Shown: positions 1 to 5,235 of the stretch, piece by piece
How the letters are laid out: each line of letters starts with the position of its first letter
Numbering within the stretch: the stretch's first letter is position 1
From: JAKAXG01 sp035702985
GTDB lineage: Bacteria > Actinomycetota > Acidimicrobiia > Acidimicrobiales > Palsa-688
Length of the DNA: 11,933 bases
Reading direction: 5' to 3'
Assembly: GCA_035702985.1 (NCBI GenBank)
Contig: DASSZD010000139.1
Span: forward strand, 1 to 11,933
Program-made: the position numbers and the translations under genes
Notes under the pieces: model-generated
Database searches by the model: none
Seen by the model: the letters and a program-made list of their open reading frames with translations, nothing else
What the model was told of the DNA's origin: nothing

Positions 1-444
1 CCGGGTGTAGCCGTCCGCCCGGCACACCGTGGAGCGGAGGTCCGCCTGGGTGACGGTGGGGTCCACCGCCCCCGGCGTGCAGGCGGGATCGGGCAGCGGG
101 AAGCCGTCGGCGGCCCGGCCGTAGTGGCAGGTCCCGGCGGCCGGCACCGGGCCGTCCAGCCCGGACGCCGTCCAGCCGGCGCCGGCGGCTGTCACCATCC
201 CGGCCGCCCCCGACGATCCGGCCGGTGGCGCCGCCGTGACCGGTGCCGCCGTGACCGGGGCCGCCGTGACCGGCGTGACCGTGACCGGCACCGGGGGGGC
301 CGAGGTGCCAGGAGCAACCGTGGCGGCCGGCCCGGCCGTGGCGGGAGCCGGCGCCGCGGAGCCGCCCGGCCCGGACCGGCAGGCGCCGGCGACAACGACG
401 ACAGCGACCGCCACGCCGAGCAGCGCCGGCCTACGCGAAGACAT
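1..444 (-). CDS. Secreted lipoprotein with Pro/Thr/Ala-rich linker, truncated by the window edge
   Basis: The visible part is 148 codons from the ATG at 444, with no stop before the left edge, so the C-terminus is missing. Residues 1-22 form a signal peptide: a short basic start, a hydrophobic core, and VAGAC with Cys22 as the probable lipidated residue. The lipobox is imperfect, with Ala rather than Leu at -3. Residues 23-95 are a low-complexity Ala/Pro/Val/Thr linker with repeated VTAAP units, typical of a cell-surface spacer. From about residue 105 a folded domain begins with CHYGRAADGFPLPDPACTPG and, later, DPTVTQADL and a STVC motif. From memory, this Cys-containing domain occurs in many small actinobacterial exported proteins, some continuing into an HNH-like LELGG...NLWPE segment that would lie outside the window. 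A purine-rich AGGAAGAGG ends 3 nt before the ATG. It follows the DUF523 gene by 47 nt on the same strand. The exact function is unknown. Confidence 0.75.
   Translation of the reverse strand, partial: MSSRRPALLGVAVAVVVVAGACRSGPGGSAAPAPATAGPAATVAPGTSAPPVPVTVTPVTAAPVTAAPVTAAPPAGSSGAAGMVTAAGAGWTASGLDGPVPAAGTCHYGRAADGFPLPDPACTPGAVDPTVTQADLRSTVCRADGYTR
231..286. repeat. 15-bp tandem repeat encoding VTAAP units
   Basis: GTGACC recurs at 236, 251 and 266 with an exact 15-bp period, then at 275 and 281. Read on the minus strand this gives successive VTAAP/VTP units in the lipoprotein linker. The period is a multiple of three, so changes in copy number would keep the reading frame. Confidence 0.7.
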
Positions 445-491
445 GTTCCTCTTCCTAGCCGGGCCCTGTGACGCCCACCGGGACGGGCCGG

Positions 492-929
492 TCAGAGGTC
501 CTCTTCGGAGACGACCTCGATCCCGGCCTGGGCCAGGGCCTCGGCGGTCACCCCCATCCCCTCGACCAGGACCCGGCGGTGGGTGCCGTCGTAGATCCGG
601 TGGCAGCCGCACGACGGCGAGCGGGCCTTGAGGACGGCCCGCCCGGCCCCGGCCGCCCGGGCCAGGGCCACCGCCTGCTCGGCGCCCCGCCGGTACAGGT
701 CGGTGAGGTCGTCACCGGCCGCCGTCCGGACGCGCCCGTCGGGCCCGCGCTCGGCGGCCGGGCGGGGGGTGGGCAGGCCACCGGCCACCTCCGGGCAGAC
801 CGGTATCAGGCGGTGGCCGGCGCCCAGCGCCACCACCGCCTCGTTGCTCCTGGTCTCGGCCCGGTGGGTGCATGCCACACCCACCAGGCACGCCGAGACC
901 AGCACTGCGGGCCGGCCGTCGTTCGTCAC
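492..929 (-). CDS. DUF523 family protein, related to TudS 2-thiouracil desulfidase
   Basis: This 145-residue protein shows the family signatures throughout: LVSACLVG near the N-terminus, CPEVAGGLPTPRPAAE at 45-60, and KARSPSCGC at 101-109. DUF523 includes TudS, which removes sulfur from thiouracil with a [4Fe-4S] cluster held by conserved cysteines. The candidates here are Cys14, Cys20, Cys45 and Cys107, with Cys109 extra. The substrate in this organism cannot be read from sequence. The chosen start is GTG at 929; GTG at 905 (giving MLVSACLVG) is an equally possible start, and neither has a clear Shine-Dalgarno. The same frame stays open upstream through whiB, but that stretch has no family similarity and is a GC artefact. 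The gene starts 11 nt after the whiB stop, so the two are almost surely co-transcribed and possibly translationally coupled. The family assignment is firm; the reaction is inferred. Confidence 0.88.
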   Translation of the reverse strand: MTNDGRPAVLVSACLVGVACTHRAETRSNEAVVALGAGHRLIPVCPEVAGGLPTPRPAAERGPDGRVRTAAGDDLTDLYRRGAEQAVALARAAGAGRAVLKARSPSCGCHRIYDGTHRRVLVEGMGVTAEALAQAGIEVVSEEDL

Positions 930-940
930 GACGACGAACG

Positions 941-1261
941 CTACGCCGTCAGCTGGATACCGGCCGGGGGGTTCTTGGGCGGCCGGCCCCGTTTGCGTTT
1001 CTGGGCCAGGATCCGGCCGTTGAAGAACAGCTGGCCGCCCCACACCCCCCACGGCTCCCGCCGCTCGAGGGCCCCTTCCAGGCACGGCTCCGCCACCGGG
1101 CAGGAGGCGCAGATCTGCTTGGCCCGGATGATGTCGGGGATCTCGTCGGAGAAGAACAGATCGGCCAGGGAGCCGGTCCCGTCCCGGCAGCTGGCGTCGG
1201 CCCACTCGTCGGTGGCGACCATGAGAAGCTCGATTTCCTGGGTCAGCTCGATGGCGAACAT
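941..1261 (-). CDS. WhiB-family Fe-S transcriptional regulator with C-terminal AT-hook
   Basis: At 106 residues this is a standard-length WhiB protein. Four cysteines, Cys25, Cys51, Cys54 and Cys60, are arranged as C-x25-C-x2-C-x5-C and should hold the O2/NO-sensitive [4Fe-4S] cluster. The WhiB turn GVWGG is at 72-76. The tail KRKRGRPPK (88-96) contains an RGRP AT-hook for the DNA minor groove. WhiB proteins act with the primary sigma factor, and a C-terminal AT-hook is a hallmark of the WhiB7 type. I do not assign whiB7 because other WhiB classes, especially outside mycobacteria, also carry basic tails. The ATG at 1261 has AAGGA (1269-1273) seven nt upstream. I see no convincing -10/-35 in the roughly 75 bases between the upstream terminator and this gene, so either its promoter is atypical or it depends on read-through. 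It is followed by the DUF523 gene. Confidence 0.93.
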   Translation of the reverse strand: MFAIELTQEIELLMVATDEWADASCRDGTGSLADLFFSDEIPDIIRAKQICASCPVAEPCLEGALERREPWGVWGGQLFFNGRILAQKRKRGRPPKNPPAGIQLTA

Positions 1262-1335
1262 CTCGCCGTCCTTTCTTCTGTTGTGCTGTGTCGCTTTGCT
1301 GCCGTCGAGCCCGGAGGTCGGGCCGGAAGTTGAGG

Positions 1336-1370
1336 AAAAGAAAAAGGCCGCCGGGATTTCCCGGCGGCCT
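1336..1370 (-). terminator. Intrinsic terminator between the 81-aa gene and whiB
   Basis: A perfect 12-bp inverted repeat (1345-1356 with 1359-1370) forms a very GC-rich stem with a minimal loop. On the minus strand it is followed at once by TTTTTCTTTTCC (1345-1334). This is a textbook Rho-independent terminator reading leftward. On the plus strand no T-run follows, so it is unidirectional. It starts 29 nt after the stop codon of the 81-aa gene and ends 74 nt before the whiB ATG. It either ends the upstream transcript or acts as an attenuator for whiB. Confidence 0.88.
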
Positions 1371-1399
1371 CTGGACCCTCTGCGGAGTTCGGTTTCGTC

Positions 1400-1645
1400 C
1401 TATCCGGACGCCCGATCCTGAGGGCCCAGCGGCCACCCGGTGGTGTCGATGCCGGCCATCCAGGTGCGCTTCTGGGCGTGCTTGCCGAGGAACGCGGCGG
1501 AGGCCGACGGGCGGTACGCGGCCGGCGCGGCGAGGCGCGCGCCAGCCCGCACGTTGGAGACGTTGGAGGCGCAGAGGGCGGTCACGGCCGGGATGGCGGC
1601 GGTCCGGTCAGCTGTGGCCTCGTCCGTCACGAGAAGTGTCTTCAC
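1400..1645 (-). CDS. Small protein of unknown function (81 aa)
   Basis: I do not recognise this protein. It reads MKTLLVTDEATADRTA at the N-terminus, then an Ala-rich middle with one Cys (residue 25), and a C-terminal part holding KHAQKRTW and a Gly/Pro-rich tail. There is no signal peptide and no membrane segment. Coding status is supported by its surroundings rather than by homology: a GTG start with an excellent GGAAGGAGG six nt upstream, a strong promoter further up, and an intrinsic terminator just after the stop. The same frame stays open far into the upstream phosphatase gene, but that extension is a GC artefact. It could be an ordinary small protein or a leader ORF controlling the downstream whiB. 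Confidence 0.62.
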   Translation of the reverse strand: MKTLLVTDEATADRTAAIPAVTALCASNVSNVRAGARLAAPAAYRPSASAAFLGKHAQKRTWMAGIDTTGWPLGPQDRASG

Positions 1646-1651
1646 CGGTGC

Positions 1652-1660
1652 CCTCCTTCC
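1652..1660 (-). promoter_or_regulatory. Strong Shine-Dalgarno fixing the GTG start of the 81-aa gene
   Basis: GGAAGGAGG on the minus strand lies 6 nt before the GTG at 1645. It is one of the best ribosome binding sites in the window and is the main reason for calling this small gene and its start. Confidence 0.75.
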
Positions 1661-1723
1661 GCGATCGCAGGTCCGTACCCGCAACGAAGTGTCGCAGGCA
1701 GAGGGGTCTCCCCCACCTCTTAG

Positions 1724-1752
1724 ATAACAACACGCACAGGAGCGGCCGTCAA
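1724..1752 (-). promoter_or_regulatory. Housekeeping sigma-type promoter for the 81-aa gene
   Basis: On the minus strand TTGACG (1752-1747) is followed by a 17-bp spacer and TGTTAT (1729-1724), matching the sigma-70 consensus at 5/6 and 4/6. It lies in a noticeably AT-richer patch (about 1711-1765) between the phosphatase stop and the small gene. The expected transcript start near 1717 leaves a leader of about 70 nt containing short GC-rich inverted repeats, for example around 1700-1720. Confidence 0.6.
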
Positions 1753-1764
1753 ACCATTTATTTC

Positions 1765-2511
1765 TCACAGCGTCCGGCGGGCCGCCACGGCCTCGTCGAG
1801 CAGGCTGGTGGTGGCCGCCGCCACGATCGTTCGGCGCTCCGATCCGCCCCGCACGATCAGGTCGCGCCCGAACGCTTCGGTCACCGCCGCCCCGGCCTCG
1901 GCGCACACGAGCATCCCGCCCAGGTAGTCCCAGGGGGCCAGCGACTCGGCGGCGCAGTCGATGAAGGCGTCGAGCTGGCCGCAGGCCACTGCGCACAGAT
2001 CCAGGGCCGCCGCCCCGAGCGACCGGTACTGGGACCAACCTATCCACCGCTGCGGATACCCGGAGAAGGCCACGATGGCCCGGTCCATGGCCGGGCAGTC
2101 GGTGGGCGACACCGGCCGGCCGTCGCAGCGGGCTCCCCCGCCGCGCACCGCCTCGAAGCGGGTCCCGGTGGCCTGGTTGACCACGACCGCCGCCAGCGCA
2201 CCGCTGTCGTCGAGGGCGCACAGGCTGGTGGCCCACCACGGCAGGCGGCGCGACGCGTTGGTGGACCCGTCGACCGGGTCGACCACCACCAGCACCGGGC
2301 GGTCACCGTGGTGCACTCCCGACTCCTCGGAGAAGGCCCCGAAGCCGGCCCGGTCGAGCACCTCCAGGACGGCCCGGTCGGCGACCAGATCGCTGCGGTA
2401 CTGCCCCTCCCTGGTGCCGGCCGGCCCCCAGTCGTCCAGCCCGCGCAGGCTCTCCGACACCGCGTTGGCGGCGTCGTGGAGGACCCGCAGGACGTATTCG
2501 GGGGAGGTCAC
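1765..2511 (-). CDS. Inositol monophosphatase family phosphatase
   Basis: This 248-residue protein carries the metal-dependent phosphatase signature in order: FSEESG with Glu62/Glu63, then DPVDGSTN with Asp78, Asp81, Gly82, Ser83 and Thr84, and finally PWDYLGG with Trp194-Asp195. These bind the two or three Mg2+ ions that hydrolyse a phosphate monoester. Near 163-189 the usual RxxG plus CAVACGQLDAF segment is present. The length is normal for the family. Relatives use inositol phosphates, histidinol phosphate, fructose bisphosphate or PAP, and the substrate is not decidable here. The start is placed at GTG 2511 because homology begins there and the upstream frame would overlap the divergent gene. 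No good Shine-Dalgarno is visible, so a leaderless message is possible. The promoter of the 81-aa gene lies immediately downstream. Confidence 0.9.
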   Translation of the reverse strand: MTSPEYVLRVLHDAANAVSESLRGLDDWGPAGTREGQYRSDLVADRAVLEVLDRAGFGAFSEESGVHHGDRPVLVVVDPVDGSTNASRRLPWWATSLCALDDSGALAAVVVNQATGTRFEAVRGGGARCDGRPVSPTDCPAMDRAIVAFSGYPQRWIGWSQYRSLGAAALDLCAVACGQLDAFIDCAAESLAPWDYLGGMLVCAEAGAAVTEAFGRDLIVRGGSERRTIVAAATTSLLDEAVAARRTL

Positions 2512-2533
2512 CGGCCCGACGGTACCCCAGCAC

Positions 2534-2560
2534 CGACCGGCCCCCGACCGACCGGCCCCC
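2534..2560. repeat. Direct repeat in the divergent promoter region
   Basis: The 12-mer CGACCGGCCCCC occurs exactly twice (2534-2545 and 2549-2560), with a further GACCGG at 2574-2579. All lie in the 90-bp gap between two divergent genes. It could be a regulator site or simple GC-rich drift. Confidence 0.35.
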
Positions 2561-2587
2561 CACCGGCGGTAGCGACCGGCGGACGGG

Positions 2588-2593
2588 TAGGGT
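2588..2593 (+). promoter_or_regulatory. Possible -10 element of a leaderless transcript
   Basis: TAGGGT fits the actinobacterial TANNNT -10 pattern and ends 8 nt before the ATG at 2602, where transcription would then begin. No clear -35 is visible. The absence of a Shine-Dalgarno in front of that gene fits a leaderless message. Confidence 0.3.
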
Positions 2594-2601
2594 CTAGCCC
2601 G

Positions 2602-3162
2602 ATGGCGGTCATCGACGTCGCCGGCTACGTGGCCGAGCTCAAGGATCACGCCGTGGACCACGGCTTCCACGTCCATGACGAGCGCCACTTCGTGGAGACC
2701 TACTCCCTGCGCCAGGCGTGGGAGGTGGACCTCCACCCCGAGGACGCGTGCAACGGGCCGCTGGACCTGCACCTGGCCCTGGAGGTCGACCCCCGGGTGC
2801 TGCTGGCCTTCGAGGATGTGGTGGTGGAGCTGCCCGAAGGGGAGGAGCCGCCCGACGACTTCCGCTTCCCGCTCACCTTCACCTGGGCCCTGCCCCCTCT
2901 GCCCAACGGCCCGGACCTGCTCCGGCTGGCCATCGACCTGGCCGGCATCGGCGGCATAGAGCTGCCGCTCGAGTCGTCGGCCATCGACAGCTACGCGTCG
3001 GCCACCGATCCGGCCGAGCGGCGCATCACCATCGTGGCCCGCCAGCAGGTCTCGCTGGCCCGGGTCCTGGCCGGCGAGGAGCTCCTGTGCGAGACCTTCG
3101 ACAAGGCGCTGGCGGTCAGCCAGTACCTCCTGGACCGGGCCCCGATCTGGCTGGAGAGCTGA
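2602..3162 (+). CDS. Conserved-looking protein of unknown family (186 aa)
   Basis: I do not recognise a family. The protein is acidic and soluble, with no signal peptide or membrane span. Residues 1-40 look helical and charged (VAELKDHAVDHGFHVHDERHF, with four His). The rest alternates strands and acidic loops: PEDACNGPLDLHLALEVDP at about 47-65, then a segment rich in Glu/Pro (VVVELPEGEEPPDDFRFPLTF), and near the end a helical stretch leading to QYLLDRAPIWLES. Codon use is normal for the window (strong GC third positions) and the composition is protein-like, so it is very probably real. The frame is open upstream of 2602, but the ATG is preceded by a plausible leaderless promoter and the upstream part reads as Arg/Gly/Pro-rich noise. 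It is divergent from the phosphatase and convergent with the 44-aa membrane protein (15-nt gap). Confidence 0.75.
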   Translation: MAVIDVAGYVAELKDHAVDHGFHVHDERHFVETYSLRQAWEVDLHPEDACNGPLDLHLALEVDPRVLLAFEDVVVELPEGEEPPDDFRFPLTFTWALPPLPNGPDLLRLAIDLAGIGGIELPLESSAIDSYASATDPAERRITIVARQQVSLARVLAGEELLCETFDKALAVSQYLLDRAPIWLES

Positions 3163-3177
3163 CCCGCCCGCCCGTGA

Positions 3178-3312
3178 CTATCTCCGCCCCGATCGACGGT
3201 GGAGGAAGAACGACACGAACAGGACGCTCATAACCGCGAGGATCAGGAGGATCCCCGCTACGGCCACCACCGGCGTGGCCGACAGTGGCTGCACGAATGC
3301 GCCGTAACTCAA
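3178..3312 (-). CDS. Single-span small membrane protein (44 aa), TTG start
   Basis: Reading leftward from TTG at 3312 gives a 44-residue protein ending at TAG 3178. Residues 1-14 are uncharged (SYGAFVQPLSATP). Residues 15-37 are a continuous hydrophobic span (VVAVAGILLILAVMSVLFVS plus FFL). The C-terminus is HRRSGRR, so the positive-inside rule predicts an outside N-terminus and a cytoplasmic tail. AGGAGAGGAGG (3320-3330) sits 7 nt before the TTG, an excellent ribosome binding site, although it is buried in a long hairpin. No family is recognised; proteins of this shape are often small accessory subunits of membrane enzymes or transporters. This is the only gene in the 333 bases between the 186-aa gene and the plus-strand gene at 3496. 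Confidence 0.65.
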   Translation of the reverse strand: MSYGAFVQPLSATPVVAVAGILLILAVMSVLFVSFFLHRRSGRR

Positions 3313-3352
3313 CGGGGGACCTCCTCTCCTGCGGTCAGGAGGGAGTCCCCCG
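3313..3352 (-). promoter_or_regulatory. Long hairpin enclosing the ribosome binding site of the 44-aa gene
   Basis: CGGGGGAC (3313-3320) pairs with GTCCCCCG (3345-3352). TCC pairs with GGA and CTCCTG (3326-3331) pairs with CAGGAG (3336-3341), leaving two single-base bulges and a four-base loop. That is about 17 base pairs. In the minus-strand RNA the 3' arm is the Shine-Dalgarno of the 44-aa gene and the TTG follows directly, so the folded form should block translation. No T-run follows on either strand, so it is not an intrinsic terminator. Confidence 0.5.
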
Positions 3353-3393
3353 GTGGACTTGGAGGTCGGTTTCTACGCATACCTTGGCGGAAA

Positions 3394-3422
3394 ATGGTAG
3401 CGGCTGACGCCGTCCACGCCAA
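3394..3422 (-). promoter_or_regulatory. Possible promoter of the 44-aa membrane protein gene
   Basis: On the minus strand TTGGCG (3422-3417), a 17-bp spacer and TACCAT (3399-3394) match the sigma-70 boxes at 4/6 each. The predicted transcript would start near 3387 and carry a leader of about 75 nt containing the hairpin. Confidence 0.35.
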
Positions 3423-3444
3423 GAGCACAACCGGGCGCGCCCCG

Positions 3445-3450
3445 TAGGCT
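3445..3450 (+). promoter_or_regulatory. Possible -10 element for the His-rich membrane protein gene
   Basis: TAGGCT fits TANNNT. Transcription would start near 3457 and leave a leader of about 40 nt with the Shine-Dalgarno at 3485. No convincing -35 box is visible at the right distance. Confidence 0.3.
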
Positions 3451-3484
3451 GGATCCGACCCCTAGATTTCCATGGCCTCTCCAC

Positions 3485-3490
3485 AAGGAG
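3485..3490 (+). promoter_or_regulatory. Shine-Dalgarno choosing GTG 3496 over ATG 3472
   Basis: AAGGAG lies 5 nt before the GTG at 3496 and inside the reading frame of the upstream ATG at 3472, which has no such site. It therefore favours the shorter protein. Confidence 0.7.
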
Positions 3491-3495
3491 CACCA

Positions 3496-4284
3496 GTGGC
3501 CGACCAGCAGAGCAAGGTTCCCCCCCGAAGCGCCGCCGCCACCAGGCGGAACGGCGGCCGGCCGCCGGCTCCCCCGCGCAAGCGGCCGACCAAGCGGGGG
3601 CGGCGGGGCCTCCCCCGCAGGTACCTGTACGGCATCGCCGCCCTGGTGGTGGCCGCCGCCGTGGTGGTGGCGGTGTTGGTGGCCACCAGCGGCTCATCCA
3701 AGGGCCCCAGCGCCGCCAACTACAGCCTGGCCGACGGCACCAAGGTCTACGGGCCCCTGGGCCCGGAGAAGGTGCCGATGGAGGTGGGCCCGGCGCTGGC
3801 GCCGGCCAACACCGGCCTGACCGGAGCCACCATCGACGGTATCCAGTGCAGCAGCAGCGAGCAGCTCGTCTACCACCACCACGTGCACCTGGCGTTCTTC
3901 GTGGACGGCAAGCCGTACTCGATGCCCTACGGGGTGGGCATGGTGCCGCCCCTGCAGGTGTCCCAGAGCCCGCAGGGCGCCTTCGCCGACGGGGGCACCT
4001 GCCTGTACTGGACCCACGTCCACGCCCAGGACGGCGTGGTGCACATCGAGTCCCCCGAGGTGCGCAACTTCCAGCTGGGCCAGGTGATGGACATCTGGCA
4101 CGTGGCCATCGGCAACGACCAGCTGGGGTCCTACAAGGGCAAGGTGACCGCCACCGTCAACGGCAAGCCCTGGACCGGCGACCTGCGCCAGATCCCGCTC
4201 GCCGAGCACGCCCAGATCGTGGTCAACGTGGGCGGCCCGGTGGTCAGCCCGCCCCCCATCAACTGGGGCCCGACCGGCCTCTAG
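3496..4284 (+). CDS. Membrane-anchored extracytoplasmic protein with His-rich domain, function unknown
   Basis: This is a 262-residue protein. Residues 1-42 are cytoplasmic and very basic (RKRPTKRGRRGLPRR). Residues 43-64 are one Ala/Val membrane anchor (YGIAALVVAAAVVVAVLV). The remainder should be outside. The outer domain has two cysteines (Cys118 and Cys169, possibly a disulfide) and histidine clusters: HHHVH at 127-131, WTHVH ending at His176, and VVHIESPE with His183. These look like a metal site. From memory, similar sequences (YHxHxHLxxFVDG, then LHTH..GxIHIESP) occur in actinobacterial and Chloroflexi hypothetical proteins without an assigned role. The start is set by AAGGAG before GTG 3496. 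It is convergent with the Phe hydroxylase gene (27-nt gap). The topology is secure, the metal binding is an inference, and no enzymatic function is claimed. Confidence 0.85.
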   Translation: MADQQSKVPPRSAAATRRNGGRPPAPPRKRPTKRGRRGLPRRYLYGIAALVVAAAVVVAVLVATSGSSKGPSAANYSLADGTKVYGPLGPEKVPMEVGPALAPANTGLTGATIDGIQCSSSEQLVYHHHVHLAFFVDGKPYSMPYGVGMVPPLQVSQSPQGAFADGGTCLYWTHVHAQDGVVHIESPEVRNFQLGQVMDIWHVAIGNDQLGSYKGKVTATVNGKPWTGDLRQIPLAEHAQIVVNVGGPVVSPPPINWGPTGL

Positions 4285-4311
4285 AGACGTGGCCGGGGGC
4301 GCCGGCCGGGC

Positions 4312-5196
4312 TCAGCCGGCCCGCAGCAGGGCCGCCGGGGTGGAGTCGTCGAAGCTGTCCAGGAAGCTGCTCAGGCTGTCCTCCAGGGCGGCCGGCGACG
4401 GCCACGAGTACAGCACCGGCTGGTAGCGGGTGATGTCGTACTCGGCCGAGCCCATGGCCAGGAAGTCGGCCGGACGGACCTCCACCTCGCCGAACGCCGC
4501 CGTCTCGCCCACCGAGGACAGGATCCCGGCCCCGAACGCCTTGAGGCGGCCGGCCTCCCACACCACCCCGAACTCCATCGAGAACCAGAACACGTGGGAC
4601 AGGAACCGCAGGGCGTCCTCGCTGCTGGTACGGGCCACCGCCTCCCCCACCAGCCGGTACATCCGGGCGTAGCCGGGGGCGGCCAGCTGGTTGGCATGGC
4701 CGATCACCTCGTGGATGAGGTCGGGCTCGGGGGTGTAGAGCGGGACCGACGGGTGCCGCAGGTACTGCGTGGACCAGAACACCCCCTCCGAGAACGAGCC
4801 GTAGAACTCCCGGAGGGGGGCCAGTCCGGCCACCGGCAGGTAGCGGAAGCCGGCCAGCGGCTCCAGGCGGTCCCCCACCTCGGCCAGCTGCGGCACCCGG
4901 TCGGCGGGCAGCCCGAGGGCGTCCTTGCCGGCCAGGAAGGCGGAGCAGGCGTGCCGTTCGTGCAGCTCCTCCAGGGCGGCCGTGACGGTGCCCCACACCC
5001 CGTGCTCCTCCTCGGTGTAGGCCGGGGCGGGCAGCGGCTGGCCGGCGCTCCAGCGGGCGGCCAGGCCGGCCAGCTCGTCGCGCCGGGCCCGGTAGCGGGC
5101 GTCGGTGAACCCCGGATGATCGCCGGCCAGCTCGACCGTCACCCGCCCCCCGGTGGTGGTCCGCACCGGGGAGTAACGGTTGAATGCGGAACCCAT
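4312..5196 (-). CDS. phhA: Phenylalanine 4-hydroxylase
   Basis: This pterin-dependent, non-haem iron monooxygenase converts phenylalanine to tyrosine, the entry step of the catabolic cluster. It has 294 residues, the usual size for bacterial enzymes that lack the regulatory ACT domain. The signature PEPDLIHEVIGH places the iron ligands at His162 and His167. The third ligand is Glu208 in FWFSMEFGVVWE, at the spacing expected for the family (46 residues after the first His). The YDITRYQPVLY segment near residues 258-268 is also typical. Close relatives hydroxylate Tyr or Trp, but the bacterial form and the homogentisate-pathway neighbours favour Phe. The ATG at 5196 is preceded by GGAGGA about 11 nt upstream. 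It starts 39 nt after the Lrp/AsnC stop and is probably co-transcribed with it. A pterin carbinolamine dehydratase, often the partner, is not in the window. Confidence 0.94.
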   Translation of the reverse strand: MGSAFNRYSPVRTTTGGRVTVELAGDHPGFTDARYRARRDELAGLAARWSAGQPLPAPAYTEEEHGVWGTVTAALEELHERHACSAFLAGKDALGLPADRVPQLAEVGDRLEPLAGFRYLPVAGLAPLREFYGSFSEGVFWSTQYLRHPSVPLYTPEPDLIHEVIGHANQLAAPGYARMYRLVGEAVARTSSEDALRFLSHVFWFSMEFGVVWEAGRLKAFGAGILSSVGETAAFGEVEVRPADFLAMGSAEYDITRYQPVLYSWPSPAALEDSLSSFLDSFDDSTPAALLRAG

Positions 5197-5235
5197 GTAA
5201 CAGATCTTCCTCCGCGGGGGCCCGGCTGTAAAGGA

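Noticed and set aside
231..286. The GTGACC repeats as a CRISPR array or iteron set
   Set aside because: The units are short with a 15-bp period, have no unique spacers and are in frame with a coding linker.
930..1436. Upstream extension of the DUF523 frame to a 314-aa protein
   Set aside because: Homology starts at LVSACLVG. The extension overlaps the clear WhiB gene and the terminator and reads as Arg/Gly/Pro-rich noise.
1288..2601. Upstream extension of the 186-aa gene to 624 aa on the plus strand
   Set aside because: It is antisense to the IMPase-family gene and the 81-aa gene, and its composition is typical of GC-rich shadow frames.
3313..3352. The long inverted repeat as an intrinsic terminator
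   Set aside because: Neither strand has a T-run after the stem, and the 3' arm is the Shine-Dalgarno of the 44-aa gene.
4285..4330. GCCGGC inverted repeats between the convergent His-rich protein and Phe hydroxylase genes as a terminator
   Set aside because: The stem is only about 6 bp, there is no T-run, and GCCGGC is common throughout this GC-rich window.
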